Assembly (NCBI RefSeq): GCF_029714425.1
Contig: NZ_CP121668.1
Span: forward strand, 4,299,501-4,363,500
Direction of reading: 5' to 3'
DNA length: 64,000 bases
Source of the DNA: Bradyrhizobium sp. CB2312
GTDB lineage: Bacteria; Pseudomonadota; Alphaproteobacteria; Rhizobiales; Xanthobacteraceae
Both the position numbers and the translations under genes were made by a program. Under the pieces are notes generated by a model that was not told the DNA's origin, searched no databases, and saw nothing but the letters and a program-made list of their open reading frames with translations. Below, piece by piece: positions 24,822-32,813 of the stretch; the stretch's first letter is position 1; each line of letters begins with the position of its first letter.

Positions 24822-25589
24822 TTACATCGCGGCGATCATGCCGCCGTCGACATAGATGATCTGGCCGTTGACGTAAGTGGAGGCGTCCGAGGCGAGGAAG
24901 ATCGCGGCGCCCACCAGCTCATCCGGCTTGCCCCAGCGCTTGGAGGGGATGCGGCCCATCAGCCAGTTGTTGAAATCGGCGTTGTTGACCAGCGCCTCGT
25001 TCATGTCGGTGAGCATGTAGCCGGGGCCGATCGCGTTGGCCTGGATGCCGTGCTGGGCCCATTCCACCGCCATCGAGCGGGTCAGGTTCTTGATGCCGCC
25101 CTTGGCGGCGGTGTAGGGCGCGATGGTGGGGCGCGCGAGCTCGCTGCCGAGTGAGCCGATATTGATGATCTTGCCGCGCTTGCGCGGGATCATCCGCTTG
25201 GCTGCCTCGCGGCCGATCACGAAGGCGCTGGTCAGGTTGGTCTCGATCACCTTGCGCCATTCGTCGGTGGTGAATTCCACCAGCGGCTTGCGGTGCTGGA
25301 TGCCGGCATTGTTGACGACGATGTCGACGGCGAGGCCCTTTTTATCGAAGTCGTTGAACGCTGCGACGATCGCGGGCTCGTCGGTGACGTTGAAGGCTGC
25401 GCCTTCGGCCTGATGGCCGGCGGCGCGAAACTCGGCCACGGCCTGCTCGACGCGCTTGGCGTCGACGCCGTTGACGATGATCTTGGCGCCGGCCTTGGCC
25501 ATGCCCTCGGCGATGGCGCGGCCGAGGCCGCGGGAGGAGCCGGTCACGAGCGCGGTGCGGCCGGAAAGGTCGAACAGGGCGGTGCTCAT
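24822..25589 (-). CDS. Gluconate 5-dehydrogenase-like SDR
   Basis: A 255-residue classical SDR with complete motifs: TGSSRGLG, NNAG, Ser in INIGSLGS, PYTAAKGG (Tyr/Lys dyad) and a C-terminal GQIIYVDGGMIAAM. The words FDLSGRTALVTG and NAIGPGYMLTDMN...WLMGRIPSKRWGKPDEL are typical of IdnO/gluconate 5-dehydrogenase, which interconverts D-gluconate and 5-ketogluconate. Thirteen bases downstream of the enolase-family gene and 22 before the idonate dehydrogenase gene, it is surely in the same operon. Confidence 0.88.
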   Translation of the reverse strand: MSTALFDLSGRTALVTGSSRGLGRAIAEGMAKAGAKIIVNGVDAKRVEQAVAEFRAAGHQAEGAAFNVTDEPAIVAAFNDFDKKGLAVDIVVNNAGIQHRKPLVEFTTDEWRKVIETNLTSAFVIGREAAKRMIPRKRGKIINIGSLGSELARPTIAPYTAAKGGIKNLTRSMAVEWAQHGIQANAIGPGYMLTDMNEALVNNADFNNWLMGRIPSKRWGKPDELVGAAIFLASDASTYVNGQIIYVDGGMIAAM

Positions 25590-25601
25590 CTCAAGAATTC
25601 C

Positions 25602-26801
25602 TCAGACGTTGGAGCGGCGCACGATCAGATCGGAGCGCTCGAAGACGGCGGGCAGAAGGTCGACGCCGAGGCCGGGGCCTTCCATCGGGAAGACATAGCC
25701 GTCCTTGATCGTTGGCATCGTGGTGACGAGCTCATTGTACCAGCCCTTGTAGAAGGCGCGCACGGATTCCTGGATCAGCGTATTGGGCTGGCTGAACGAC
25801 ATGTGGATGGCGGCGATGAAGCCGATCGGGCCGATGCAATCGTGCGGCGCGAAGGGCCGGTGATAGGTCTCGGCCATCGCCGCGATCTTGCGGCCCTCGG
25901 TGAGGCCGCCGGTCCAGCACAGGTCGGCCATCACGACGTGCATGGCGTCGCGGTCGAGCATGTCCTTGTAGGGGAAGCGCGAGCCCAGCGTCTCGCTGGC
26001 GCAGACCCAGACGTCGGTCGAGCGGGCGTATTCGGCCAGCGCCTGCGGCGAGTTCATCCGGATCGGGTCTTCGTACCAGGTCGGCTTGTAGGGCTCGAGC
26101 GCGCGCGCGATCTGCTTGGCAGTCGGCAGATTCCACAGCGAATGGAGCTCGACCATGATCTCCATCTTGTCACCGACGGCCTTGCGGATCTTCTCGAACG
26201 GCTCGATCGCCTGCTTCATCTGGGCTGCGGTGATGTAGAGGCCCTTGTTCTCCTGAGCGGCGGGATCGAACGGCCAGATCTTCATCGCGGAGATGCCGCT
26301 TTCGAGCAGGCTTTCGGCAAGCGCATCGGCGCGGTTCATGAAGCCATCGAGGTCTTCATAGGGCCCCTTGGACGCTCCGAGATTCCAGTTCGAGACCGGA
26401 CTGATATTGGTGGAGCGGACATATTGCGTGCCGGCGCATGTGTTGTAGATGCGCTGCTTGTCGCGGCAGAGGCCGCCGAGCATCTGGTGCACCGGCTGGC
26501 CGCAGACCTTGCCGAACAGGTCCCACAGCGCGATGTCGATCGCTGATGCCGCACGATATTCGACACCGGTCGAGGACTGTGCCATCGGCAGGTTCAGCAT
26601 GTCGCGATGGATGGCCTCGATGTGCAGCGGATTGCGGCCGAGCAGGCGGCCCGCGAACGTGTCGTGGATCTGCGCCTCGACTGCGCCCGCGCCATAGAAG
26701 GTCTCGCCGAGACCGATCATGCCCGTGTCGGTGTGGATGCGCACCCAGATGACGTTGGAAAATTCCTCGGTACGCAGTGTCTCGATCGACGTGATCTTCA
26801 C
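25602..26801 (-). CDS. Mandelate racemase/muconate lactonizing enzyme family sugar-acid dehydratase
   Basis: A 399-residue enolase-superfamily enzyme. The capping domain covers about 1-120 and the barrel about 130-370. The second-strand Lys sits in SAMKIWPFD, and acidic metal ligands are visible in MVELHSLWN, WYEDPIR and CASETLGS. A terminal His is in PFAPHDCIGPIG. Family members dehydrate aldonic acids to 2-keto-3-deoxy acids. First in the catabolic operon and divergent from the GntR gene, it should act on the acid that induces the cluster. The exact substrate cannot be set from sequence. Confidence 0.88.
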   Translation of the reverse strand: MKITSIETLRTEEFSNVIWVRIHTDTGMIGLGETFYGAGAVEAQIHDTFAGRLLGRNPLHIEAIHRDMLNLPMAQSSTGVEYRAASAIDIALWDLFGKVCGQPVHQMLGGLCRDKQRIYNTCAGTQYVRSTNISPVSNWNLGASKGPYEDLDGFMNRADALAESLLESGISAMKIWPFDPAAQENKGLYITAAQMKQAIEPFEKIRKAVGDKMEIMVELHSLWNLPTAKQIARALEPYKPTWYEDPIRMNSPQALAEYARSTDVWVCASETLGSRFPYKDMLDRDAMHVVMADLCWTGGLTEGRKIAAMAETYHRPFAPHDCIGPIGFIAAIHMSFSQPNTLIQESVRAFYKGWYNELVTTMPTIKDGYVFPMEGPGLGVDLLPAVFERSDLIVRRSNV

Positions 26802-26853
26802 GGCAACTCTCCTCCCATCGAAAGGCGCTTCGCACCCGACGTTTCGTTTTGCA

Positions 26854-26869
26854 CTGCAACATGTTGCAG
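26854..26869. promoter_or_regulatory. Candidate GntR operator, site 1
   Basis: CTGCAACATGTTGCAG is a perfect 16-base palindrome, 53 bases upstream of the enolase-family start and in the shared divergent promoter region. It shares the CAACATGTT core with site 2, exactly 50 bases away. Confidence 0.65.
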
Positions 26870-26906
26870 GTCGTGCGGACGTCTTACGCCTGCTTGTAAT
26901 ATATCA

Positions 26907-26915
26907 CAACATGTT
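26907..26915. promoter_or_regulatory. Candidate GntR operator, site 2
   Basis: The core CAACATGTT repeats the centre of site 1 with a 50-base core-to-core distance, about five helical turns. Its flanks are less symmetric (ACA...TTT), so it may be a weaker site. It lies 65 bases upstream of the GntR start. Confidence 0.55.
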
Positions 26916-26980
26916 TTAAGGGTGCCACAGATGTGGCGCCACCGAGCAACGAGCGCGCGGGTCTAACGGGAGAGGACGAC

Positions 26981-27748
26981 ATGGCACGCCGCAAGCGCGC
27001 GCTCGAGGTGGTGAGAAACGACGACGACGGCGAGGGCAAGCCCTCGCGGCGCAACCGGCTCAATTTCTTCGAGCTGGCCTATCAGAAGATCGAAGAGCTC
27101 CTTGTTCACTGCGAGCTCAAGCCCGGACAATTCATGACGATGCTGGAGTTGCAGCAGATCACCGGTTTCGGCCGTACGCCGGTGCATCACGCCGTCAATC
27201 GTTTGTCTGCTGACACGCTCATCATCATCCGTCCGCGCCACGGCCTGCACATCGCGCCGATCGATCTGGCGCGCGAGCGCATGCTGCTGGCCTTGCGCCG
27301 CGACATGGAGCGTTTTGTCATTCGCCTCGCGGCGGATCGCGCCAGCCTGTCCCACCGCAATCAGGCGCTGCACATTGAGCGCCTGCTGCGCGAACGTCGC
27401 GCCACTTTGACACTCGACGAGTTCAACAGCCTCGACCGCCGCATCGACGCGCTAGTGCTGGAGGCCGCCGGCGAGCCGTTCCTGGTGCACACGTTGCGGC
27501 CGCTGCACACGCTCTATCGCCGCATCGGCTACATCCACCACCGCTTCATGCCGGGGCAGGCCGATCTGTCAGGCACGATCGATCATCATCTCGCCATTCT
27601 CGCAGCCGTCGCCAGCCGACGCGTCGACGACGCCGTGAAGGCCAGCGATGCGCTGATCGACTACATGGGCGAGATGTTCACGGGCATGGAGGCGGGGATC
27701 GATCCGCGCCTGCTCGATTGCAGCATCGAGCCGCTGCTCGGCACGTAA
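26981..27748 (+). CDS. GntR-family (FCD-type) transcriptional regulator
   Basis: A 255-residue regulator with a charged N-terminal tail (ARRKRALEVVRNDDDGEG). A winged helix follows (about 30-95: AYQKIEELLVHCELKPG, LQQITGFGRTPVHHAVNRLSADTLI) and then an all-helical FCD-like effector domain with a metal/ligand-type His near HHLAILAAVASRRVDD. The start at 26981 is supported by GGGAGAGG. It is divergent from the sugar-acid operon and followed at 24 bases by the MFS gene. The paired CAACATGTT sites between the operons are its likely targets. Confidence 0.9.
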   Translation: MARRKRALEVVRNDDDGEGKPSRRNRLNFFELAYQKIEELLVHCELKPGQFMTMLELQQITGFGRTPVHHAVNRLSADTLIIIRPRHGLHIAPIDLARERMLLALRRDMERFVIRLAADRASLSHRNQALHIERLLRERRATLTLDEFNSLDRRIDALVLEAAGEPFLVHTLRPLHTLYRRIGYIHHRFMPGQADLSGTIDHHLAILAAVASRRVDDAVKASDALIDYMGEMFTGMEAGIDPRLLDCSIEPLLGT

Positions 27749-27772
27749 AGAGTTCAGAAGAAAGGAAGAAGA

Positions 27773-29137
27773 ATGTCAACGATGGCCATGCCACAACCGA
27801 CCGCGAGCGAAGCCGCGGTCCGCTACCTCATCACGAACTACAGTCCCAAAGGCAACAAGGTCGGCTGGCTGATGATGGCCTCGATCCTGGTCGAGGCCTG
27901 GGACCTCTATTCGATCGCCTTCGTGCTGATCTTCATCAAGGAGCAGTACAATCCCGATCCGCTGATGCTCGGCCTTGCCGCGGCGGGCACGCAAGGCGGC
28001 GCGCTGATCGGTGCGCTGCTCGGCGGCTGGCTGTCCGACAAGATCGGCCGCCGCGTGATGTTCCTGGTGACGATGGTGCTGTTCATCGTTCTGGCGCTGG
28101 CGCAGGCCTTCGTGCCGAGCGTGGGCTGGCTCGTCGTGATCCGCTTCCTGCTCGGCATCCCGCTCGGCTCGGACATCTCGACCGGCTACACCTACATCAT
28201 GGAATCCATGGCCAAGGGTGAGCGCGAGGTCATGGGCAACCGCTGGCAGTTCATGTTCGCGGTCGGCGAGGTGCTGACCATCGGCGTCATCGTGATCTTC
28301 CTGCTGATCGACATGCAGCACGAGATGCTGTGGCGCGTGACGCTCGGCCTCGGCGCGGTGCCGGCGCTGATCATCCTGATCATGCGCCACGACGTGCCGG
28401 AGACGGCGGTCTGGCTGGTGCAGAAGGGACGCTACCGCGAGGCCAAGCAGGTCGCGCGTGAGATGTTCAACGACAATCTCGACATGCTGCCGGACCAGGA
28501 CGTGGAAGTGCCGAAGGTCTCGACCCGCGCCTTCCTCGCCGATCTCAAGAAGGACCCGATCCGCTGGCGCGCCACGGTGTACGGCTGGATCGCCTGCTTC
28601 GCGCAAGGCAGCGAATTCTCGACCTTCGCCTTCTACCTGCCGGTGCTGTTCGTGATGGTCGGCGTGTCCAGCGTGCTCGGCAACAACCTCGTGACGATGG
28701 GATTGTTCTGCTTCGCCGCGCTGTCCGGCTGGGTCGGCCCGCTCCTGACGCCCAAGATCGGCCATCGCGGCATCGCGATTGCAGGTTTCGGCATCGTGCT
28801 TGCCTCGCTTTTGGTCGCGGCCTTCGCGCTCTACACCGACAACAAGATACTGCTGCCGTTCGCGGCCGCCGCGATGCTGTGGGGCCATTATTGGGACGCC
28901 TCGAACTGCATGACGATCCCGACCATGGTCGCCAAGCCGAAATATCGCGGCACCGCGAGCGGCTTCGCCTACATGTTCGTGAAGCTGCCGTCGTTCCTGG
29001 CGATCTTCCTGTTCCCGTCGCTGTTCGCGGCGATCGGGCAGGCGGGCGCCACGCTGTTCGTCGCGATCTTCCCGCTGATCGGATTGCTCGCCGCAATCTT
29101 CATCCTGCCGGAAGTCTACGGCTACGAGAACGACTGA
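27773..29137 (+). CDS. MFS transporter, metabolite:H+ symporter type
   Basis: A 454-residue permease with twelve predicted membrane segments. It has the MFS signature GGWLSDKIGRRVMF between TM2 and TM3, RFLLGIPLGSDISTGYTYIME in TM4/5, and a long central loop (about 215-260). The opening VGWLMMASILVEAWDLYSIAFV is of the aromatic-acid/sugar-acid symporter type. AAAGGAAG precedes the ATG. Placed after the regulator gene, it probably imports the acid used by the divergent catabolic operon. A strong terminator follows. Confidence 0.9.
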   Translation: MSTMAMPQPTASEAAVRYLITNYSPKGNKVGWLMMASILVEAWDLYSIAFVLIFIKEQYNPDPLMLGLAAAGTQGGALIGALLGGWLSDKIGRRVMFLVTMVLFIVLALAQAFVPSVGWLVVIRFLLGIPLGSDISTGYTYIMESMAKGEREVMGNRWQFMFAVGEVLTIGVIVIFLLIDMQHEMLWRVTLGLGAVPALIILIMRHDVPETAVWLVQKGRYREAKQVAREMFNDNLDMLPDQDVEVPKVSTRAFLADLKKDPIRWRATVYGWIACFAQGSEFSTFAFYLPVLFVMVGVSSVLGNNLVTMGLFCFAALSGWVGPLLTPKIGHRGIAIAGFGIVLASLLVAAFALYTDNKILLPFAAAAMLWGHYWDASNCMTIPTMVAKPKYRGTASGFAYMFVKLPSFLAIFLFPSLFAAIGQAGATLFVAIFPLIGLLAAIFILPEVYGYEND

Positions 29138-29149
29138 CGACGGACGTTA

Positions 29150-29187
29150 CCCGGTCGCGGCCTCATGGCCGCGATCGGGCTTTTCTT
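29150..29187 (+). terminator. Intrinsic terminator of the MFS gene
   Basis: A 13-base stem (CCCGGTCGCGGCC with GGCCGCGATCGGG, one G-T wobble) and a TCAT loop are followed by CTTTTCTT. It starts 12 bases after the stop codon. It ends 1 base before the convergent small gene and could serve both. Confidence 0.85.
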
Positions 29188-29188
29188 G

Positions 29189-29413
29189 CTACGGGCTCAG
29201 GAAAATGGGGTCGATCCCGGCGCCGTACCCGAGCAGGCCGATCACCTGAAGCTGGGCACTGTGCAGGTCGATCTCCACGATCGCGAACAGGGCCAGCAGC
29301 ACCACGACCGAGAAGATCAGCATCGGGTGTGACGACCCGCCTTTCGCGAGAGAGCTCTGAAACGAGCGGCGCAAGAAGAAGCTCTGCGGCAATGCCTTCG
29401 ATTGAATCTGCAT
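29189..29413 (-). CDS. Small single-pass membrane protein, unknown function
   Basis: A 74-residue protein. A basic N-terminal part (LPQSFFLRRSFQSSLAKGG) is followed by one membrane helix (about 31-50, MLIFSVVVLLALFAIVEI) and a short tail. A perfect GGAGG lies 7 bases before the ATG, which is the best evidence that it is translated. No family recognised. Confidence 0.65.
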   Translation of the reverse strand: MQIQSKALPQSFFLRRSFQSSLAKGGSSHPMLIFSVVVLLALFAIVEIDLHSAQLQVIGLLGYGAGIDPIFLSP

Positions 29414-29511
29414 GATCGACCTCCTTGCCGCGGCTCACGAGCTGCGCGGCAAGATGAAGTATAGGCCGGGCGTTGCGGGCCACATTGATGCGCCGCAAAG
29501 TATTCGCGCGG

Positions 29512-30762
29512 TTAATGGATCGCCGCCGCCAGTGCTGCGATCAGGGCCGGCGGCGTCACGAGCAGTCCCAATTTGAGGAACGGCCAGGCGCTCACCTCGA
29601 TCTTCTCGCGGCGCAGCGCCACCAGCCACAGGATGGTGGCGAGCGATCCGGTGATCGAGAAATTCGGCCCTAGGTCGACGCCGATCAGGATGGCGCTCAC
29701 GACCGATGTGGGCAGGTGATCGGCGGCCACGATCGACCCGGCGACAAGGCCGACCGGCAGGTTATTGGCAATATTGGTGGCAATGGCGGTGGCGATCCCG
29801 ACGCTCCAGCCGGCCTTGGGTACGGACTGCGCGACGGCCTCGTGCAGGAGTGCGCTGAGATGGCCGATCACGCCAGTTTTCACCAGCGCTTCCACCATCA
29901 CGAAAAGCCCGCCGACGAGCGGCAACACGCTCCAGGACACGTGCTTCAGCACCGGCATGGGCGACTGGCGGCTGAGCAGCAGGACGAGGCCGGTCGTCAC
30001 GGCGCCGCAGATGAAGGTCGGCAGGCCAAGCTGCTTGTCGAGCGCGGAGGCCGTGATCAGCACGACGCCGATCGCGGCAATGCCGATCGCGGTCAGCTTG
30101 CCGCCGCGGCTGAGCACCTTGTGCGGCACGCGGCGCTCGATGGTCTCCTCCTTCAGCGCGCGATGCTGGGTGAGGCGCAGGACGACATAGGTCAGCACGA
30201 TCGAGGCGAGCGAGGGCAGGGCGAACTGACGCAGCCATTCGGTCAGATGCGGCATGCGCGAGCCGAACACAACGAGATTGGCGGGGTTCGAGATCGGCAG
30301 CACGAAGCTGGCGGCGTTTGCAATGAAGGCGCAGACAAAAAGATAGGGCAGCGGCTTTGCGCCGGCCGCACGCGTTGCGGCATAGACCGCCGGCGTCAGC
30401 ACGATCGCGGTCGCGTCGTTCGACAAGAGCACCGTGACCAGCGTGCCGACAAGGTAGATCAGTAAAAACAACCGCTGCGGCGAGCCGTCTGCATACTCCA
30501 CCGCGAGCGCGGCGAGATAGTCGAAAAGGCCTTCGAGCCGGGCGAGCTCGGCGATCAGCATCATGCCGATCAGGAAGAGATAGACGTCGATGCCCTTCTC
30601 GATGCCGGTGAGCGCGTCCTGCCACGACAAGAGGCCGAGCAGCACCAGCGCTGCGGCGCCGATCACGGCCCAGATCGCCTCGGGCAGGCGGAAGGGACGG
30701 ATGATGACGCCTGCGGTCGCGGCGACGATGATGCTCCAGGCCCAGATGGCGTCAGACGGCAC
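29512..30762 (-). CDS. ArsB/NhaD-superfamily ion transporter
   Basis: A 416-residue membrane protein with about eleven helices. It carries typical ArsB/SLC13-like motifs: FLIGMMLIAELARLEGLFDYLA, LLSNDATAIVLTPAVYA, FIANAASFVLPISNPANLVVFG and IATNIANNLPVGLVAGS. The paired SNP/NDAT and NIANNLP elements are the two half-sites of the permease. Members move arsenite, anions or Na+/H+; the neighbours (a small membrane protein and an MFS gene) give no arsenic context, so the substrate is open. Confidence 0.88.
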   Translation of the reverse strand: MPSDAIWAWSIIVAATAGVIIRPFRLPEAIWAVIGAAALVLLGLLSWQDALTGIEKGIDVYLFLIGMMLIAELARLEGLFDYLAALAVEYADGSPQRLFLLIYLVGTLVTVLLSNDATAIVLTPAVYAATRAAGAKPLPYLFVCAFIANAASFVLPISNPANLVVFGSRMPHLTEWLRQFALPSLASIVLTYVVLRLTQHRALKEETIERRVPHKVLSRGGKLTAIGIAAIGVVLITASALDKQLGLPTFICGAVTTGLVLLLSRQSPMPVLKHVSWSVLPLVGGLFVMVEALVKTGVIGHLSALLHEAVAQSVPKAGWSVGIATAIATNIANNLPVGLVAGSIVAADHLPTSVVSAILIGVDLGPNFSITGSLATILWLVALRREKIEVSAWPFLKLGLLVTPPALIAALAAAIH

Positions 30763-30787
30763 GTTCAGTCCTTAAGATGGAATGGGT

Positions 30788-32071
30788 TCATTTGGCAGCG
30801 ATAGCGGAAGCCGATGCCGCTGTCTTCCCCCGCGGGCGGGAACCGCTATCTGTGATTTGGCGCGTCTCGGGCAAAGCAAGGAAGCAGATGACGGCGCCGA
30901 TTGCGGCGACCGCGCCGAGCGTGATGAAGGCCGCACTGTAACCCGCGCCAACCACAACGAGGCCAGCTAGCGTGGTCGACAGAGCCGCGCCGATGCTCTG
31001 CGCGGTGATGACGGCGCCCTGCGCGACGTTGAAGCGGCCGGTGTTGCGCATGAGGTCGGCGACGATGACCGGGAAGATCGCGCCAAAGATGCCGGCGCCG
31101 ACGCCGTCGAGGAGCTGGACGCCGACCAGCCAGAACGGATTGTCCGAGAGCGTATAGAGCGCTCCCCGAAGCGGCAGGATCAGCAGCGCGGCGAGGAAGA
31201 AGCGCTTGTGGCCCCAGCGGTCGGCCCGGGCGCCGACCAGCATCGCAAACGGCACCATCACGACTTGGGCGGCAACGATACAGGCCGACATCAGGCTAGT
31301 GCCGATGTTCTTGTCCTGGAGCGCCAATTTCTGTCCGACCAGCGGCAGCATCGCCGCGTTGGAGAGATGGAAGAGCAGGACGCAGATCGCGAAGACGAGC
31401 AGGGGGCGACAGGTCAGGAGGACGCCGAGGCCGGACGGCTGTTCGCGCTGGGTCTCCGTGTCGGCATCGTGTAGCCCGCGGGCCAGATCATGGTCGATGG
31501 CGCGGGCCGGGATCGCGAGGATGCTGACGAGGCTCGCGATTGCCATTGCGCCGAGCAGGTAGAAGACGACCGTCGGGCCGAACCGGTAGGCGGAGAGGCC
31601 CGCGAGTCCGGCCGCGACCGCGTTGCCGGCGTGGTTGAAGGTTTCATTGCGGCCAATGCGCCGGGTGAAGGCGGCATGACCAAAAATGCCGAGCGAGACG
31701 GCCGCGATCGCCGGCGGAAACACCACGGCGGCGGCCTGCGCGATGCCTTGCGAGATCGCAACCGGCAGGAAGGCGGGAAACAGCGGCAGCGCCAGTGACG
31801 CGAGCGTGACCATGATGGCGGCGATGACCATCACCAGCCGCTTGCTCCGCGTCGCGTCGACCAGCGCGCCGGCGGGCGTCTGCGCCACGATGCCGGCAAT
31901 GGTCGCGATCGACATCACGAGGCCAATGCGCGCCTCGTTCCAGTGCTGCTCGGTGAGGAGATAGACGGCGAGATAGGGCCCGAGCCCGTCGCGGACGTCG
32001 GCAAGAAAGAAATTCGCCGCATCCAGCGCGCGGCCAGTCTGCCTTGCCTGATCGGGGTTTTCGCTCGACAT
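30788..32071 (-). CDS. MFS transporter
   Basis: A 427-residue twelve-helix permease: ANFFLADVRDGLGPYLAVYLLTEQHWNEARIGLV opening, PAGALVDATRSKRLVM between TM2 and TM3, and an ADRWGHKRFFLAALLILPLRG repeat in the second half. The FFLADVRDGLGPYLA start belongs to a proteobacterial MFS group of unknown substrate. The gene ends 25 bases before the ArsB-like start, so the two may be co-transcribed. Confidence 0.88.
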   Translation of the reverse strand: MSSENPDQARQTGRALDAANFFLADVRDGLGPYLAVYLLTEQHWNEARIGLVMSIATIAGIVAQTPAGALVDATRSKRLVMVIAAIMVTLASLALPLFPAFLPVAISQGIAQAAAVVFPPAIAAVSLGIFGHAAFTRRIGRNETFNHAGNAVAAGLAGLSAYRFGPTVVFYLLGAMAIASLVSILAIPARAIDHDLARGLHDADTETQREQPSGLGVLLTCRPLLVFAICVLLFHLSNAAMLPLVGQKLALQDKNIGTSLMSACIVAAQVVMVPFAMLVGARADRWGHKRFFLAALLILPLRGALYTLSDNPFWLVGVQLLDGVGAGIFGAIFPVIVADLMRNTGRFNVAQGAVITAQSIGAALSTTLAGLVVVGAGYSAAFITLGAVAAIGAVICFLALPETRQITDSGSRPRGKTAASASAIAAK

Positions 32072-32140
32072 CGGTCTCTCGATCGAGGCTCGGAAAACGC
32101 CCCGGCAGAAACCGATCTCATACCACCTTTGTTCCCCGAC

Positions 32141-32581
32141 TTAAAACTTCACGGCCAGCAGCACCGCGCCGGCGCCGATCATGGTGATCCCAATCCAGCC
32201 CTGCGCGGTCGGTCGCTCGCCGAGAAAGGCGAAAGCGAAGAGCGCGACCAGGACGACGCTGAGCTTGTCGATCGGCGCGACCAGTGTTGCCGGGCCAAGC
32301 TTCAGCGCACGGAAATAGCAGAGCCATGAGGCGCCGGTCGCAAGTCCTGACAAAACCAGGAACAGCCAGGTTTTTGAGGAGACCGCAGAGGGCACGACGA
32401 ATTGTCCGGTGAAGAACAGCAGCGCAGAGAAGGCGAGCAGCACCACGACGGTGCGGATAAAGGTGGCGAGGTCCGGATTGATGTTCTCGACACCGACTTT
32501 GGCGAAGATCGCGGTCAGCGCGGCAAAGCAGGCGGAGAGGAGCGCCCAGGTCTGCCAGGCGGAGAGGAGGGCGGGTTTCAT
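32141..32581 (-). CDS. EamA/DMT-family small transporter
   Basis: A 146-residue protein with about five membrane helices, a single EamA repeat. It has the motif ASWLCYFRALKLGPATLVAPIDKLSVVLVALFAFAFLGERPT. Half-size EamA proteins of this kind usually work as dimers. The substrate is unknown. It lies 69 bases upstream of the MFS gene on the same strand. Confidence 0.87.
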   Translation of the reverse strand: MKPALLSAWQTWALLSACFAALTAIFAKVGVENINPDLATFIRTVVVLLAFSALLFFTGQFVVPSAVSSKTWLFLVLSGLATGASWLCYFRALKLGPATLVAPIDKLSVVLVALFAFAFLGERPTAQGWIGITMIGAGAVLLAVKF

Positions 32582-32640
32582 TGGGGGTGCCGGATCAAGT
32601 TTTGCGAGGTGATGGGGTGGAGGGTGCTAGCCAAACACTC

Positions 32641-32796
32641 CGCTGTCGTCCCGGACAAGCGAAGCGCAGATCCGGGACCCATACCGCGGAATCTTTCTTG
32701 GGGCACATGCGTCGTCGTTCTTCGCCAAACACAATCCTGTGGTTATGGGTCCCGGATCGGCGCGCGCTTGAGGCGCGCTTGTCCGGGACGACAGCG
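32641..32796. repeat. Large intergenic palindromic repeat with 21-base arms
   Basis: Positions 32641-32661 and 32776-32796 are exact reverse complements (outer CGCTGTCGTCCCGGACAAGC). Inner arms ATCCGGGACCCATA and TATGGGTCCCGGAT are inverted as well. This is a common Bradyrhizobium intergenic element. It lies between the EamA gene and the hybrid kinase gene. Confidence 0.85.
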
Positions 32797-32813
32797 TTTT
32801 GCTTGGCTCACAT

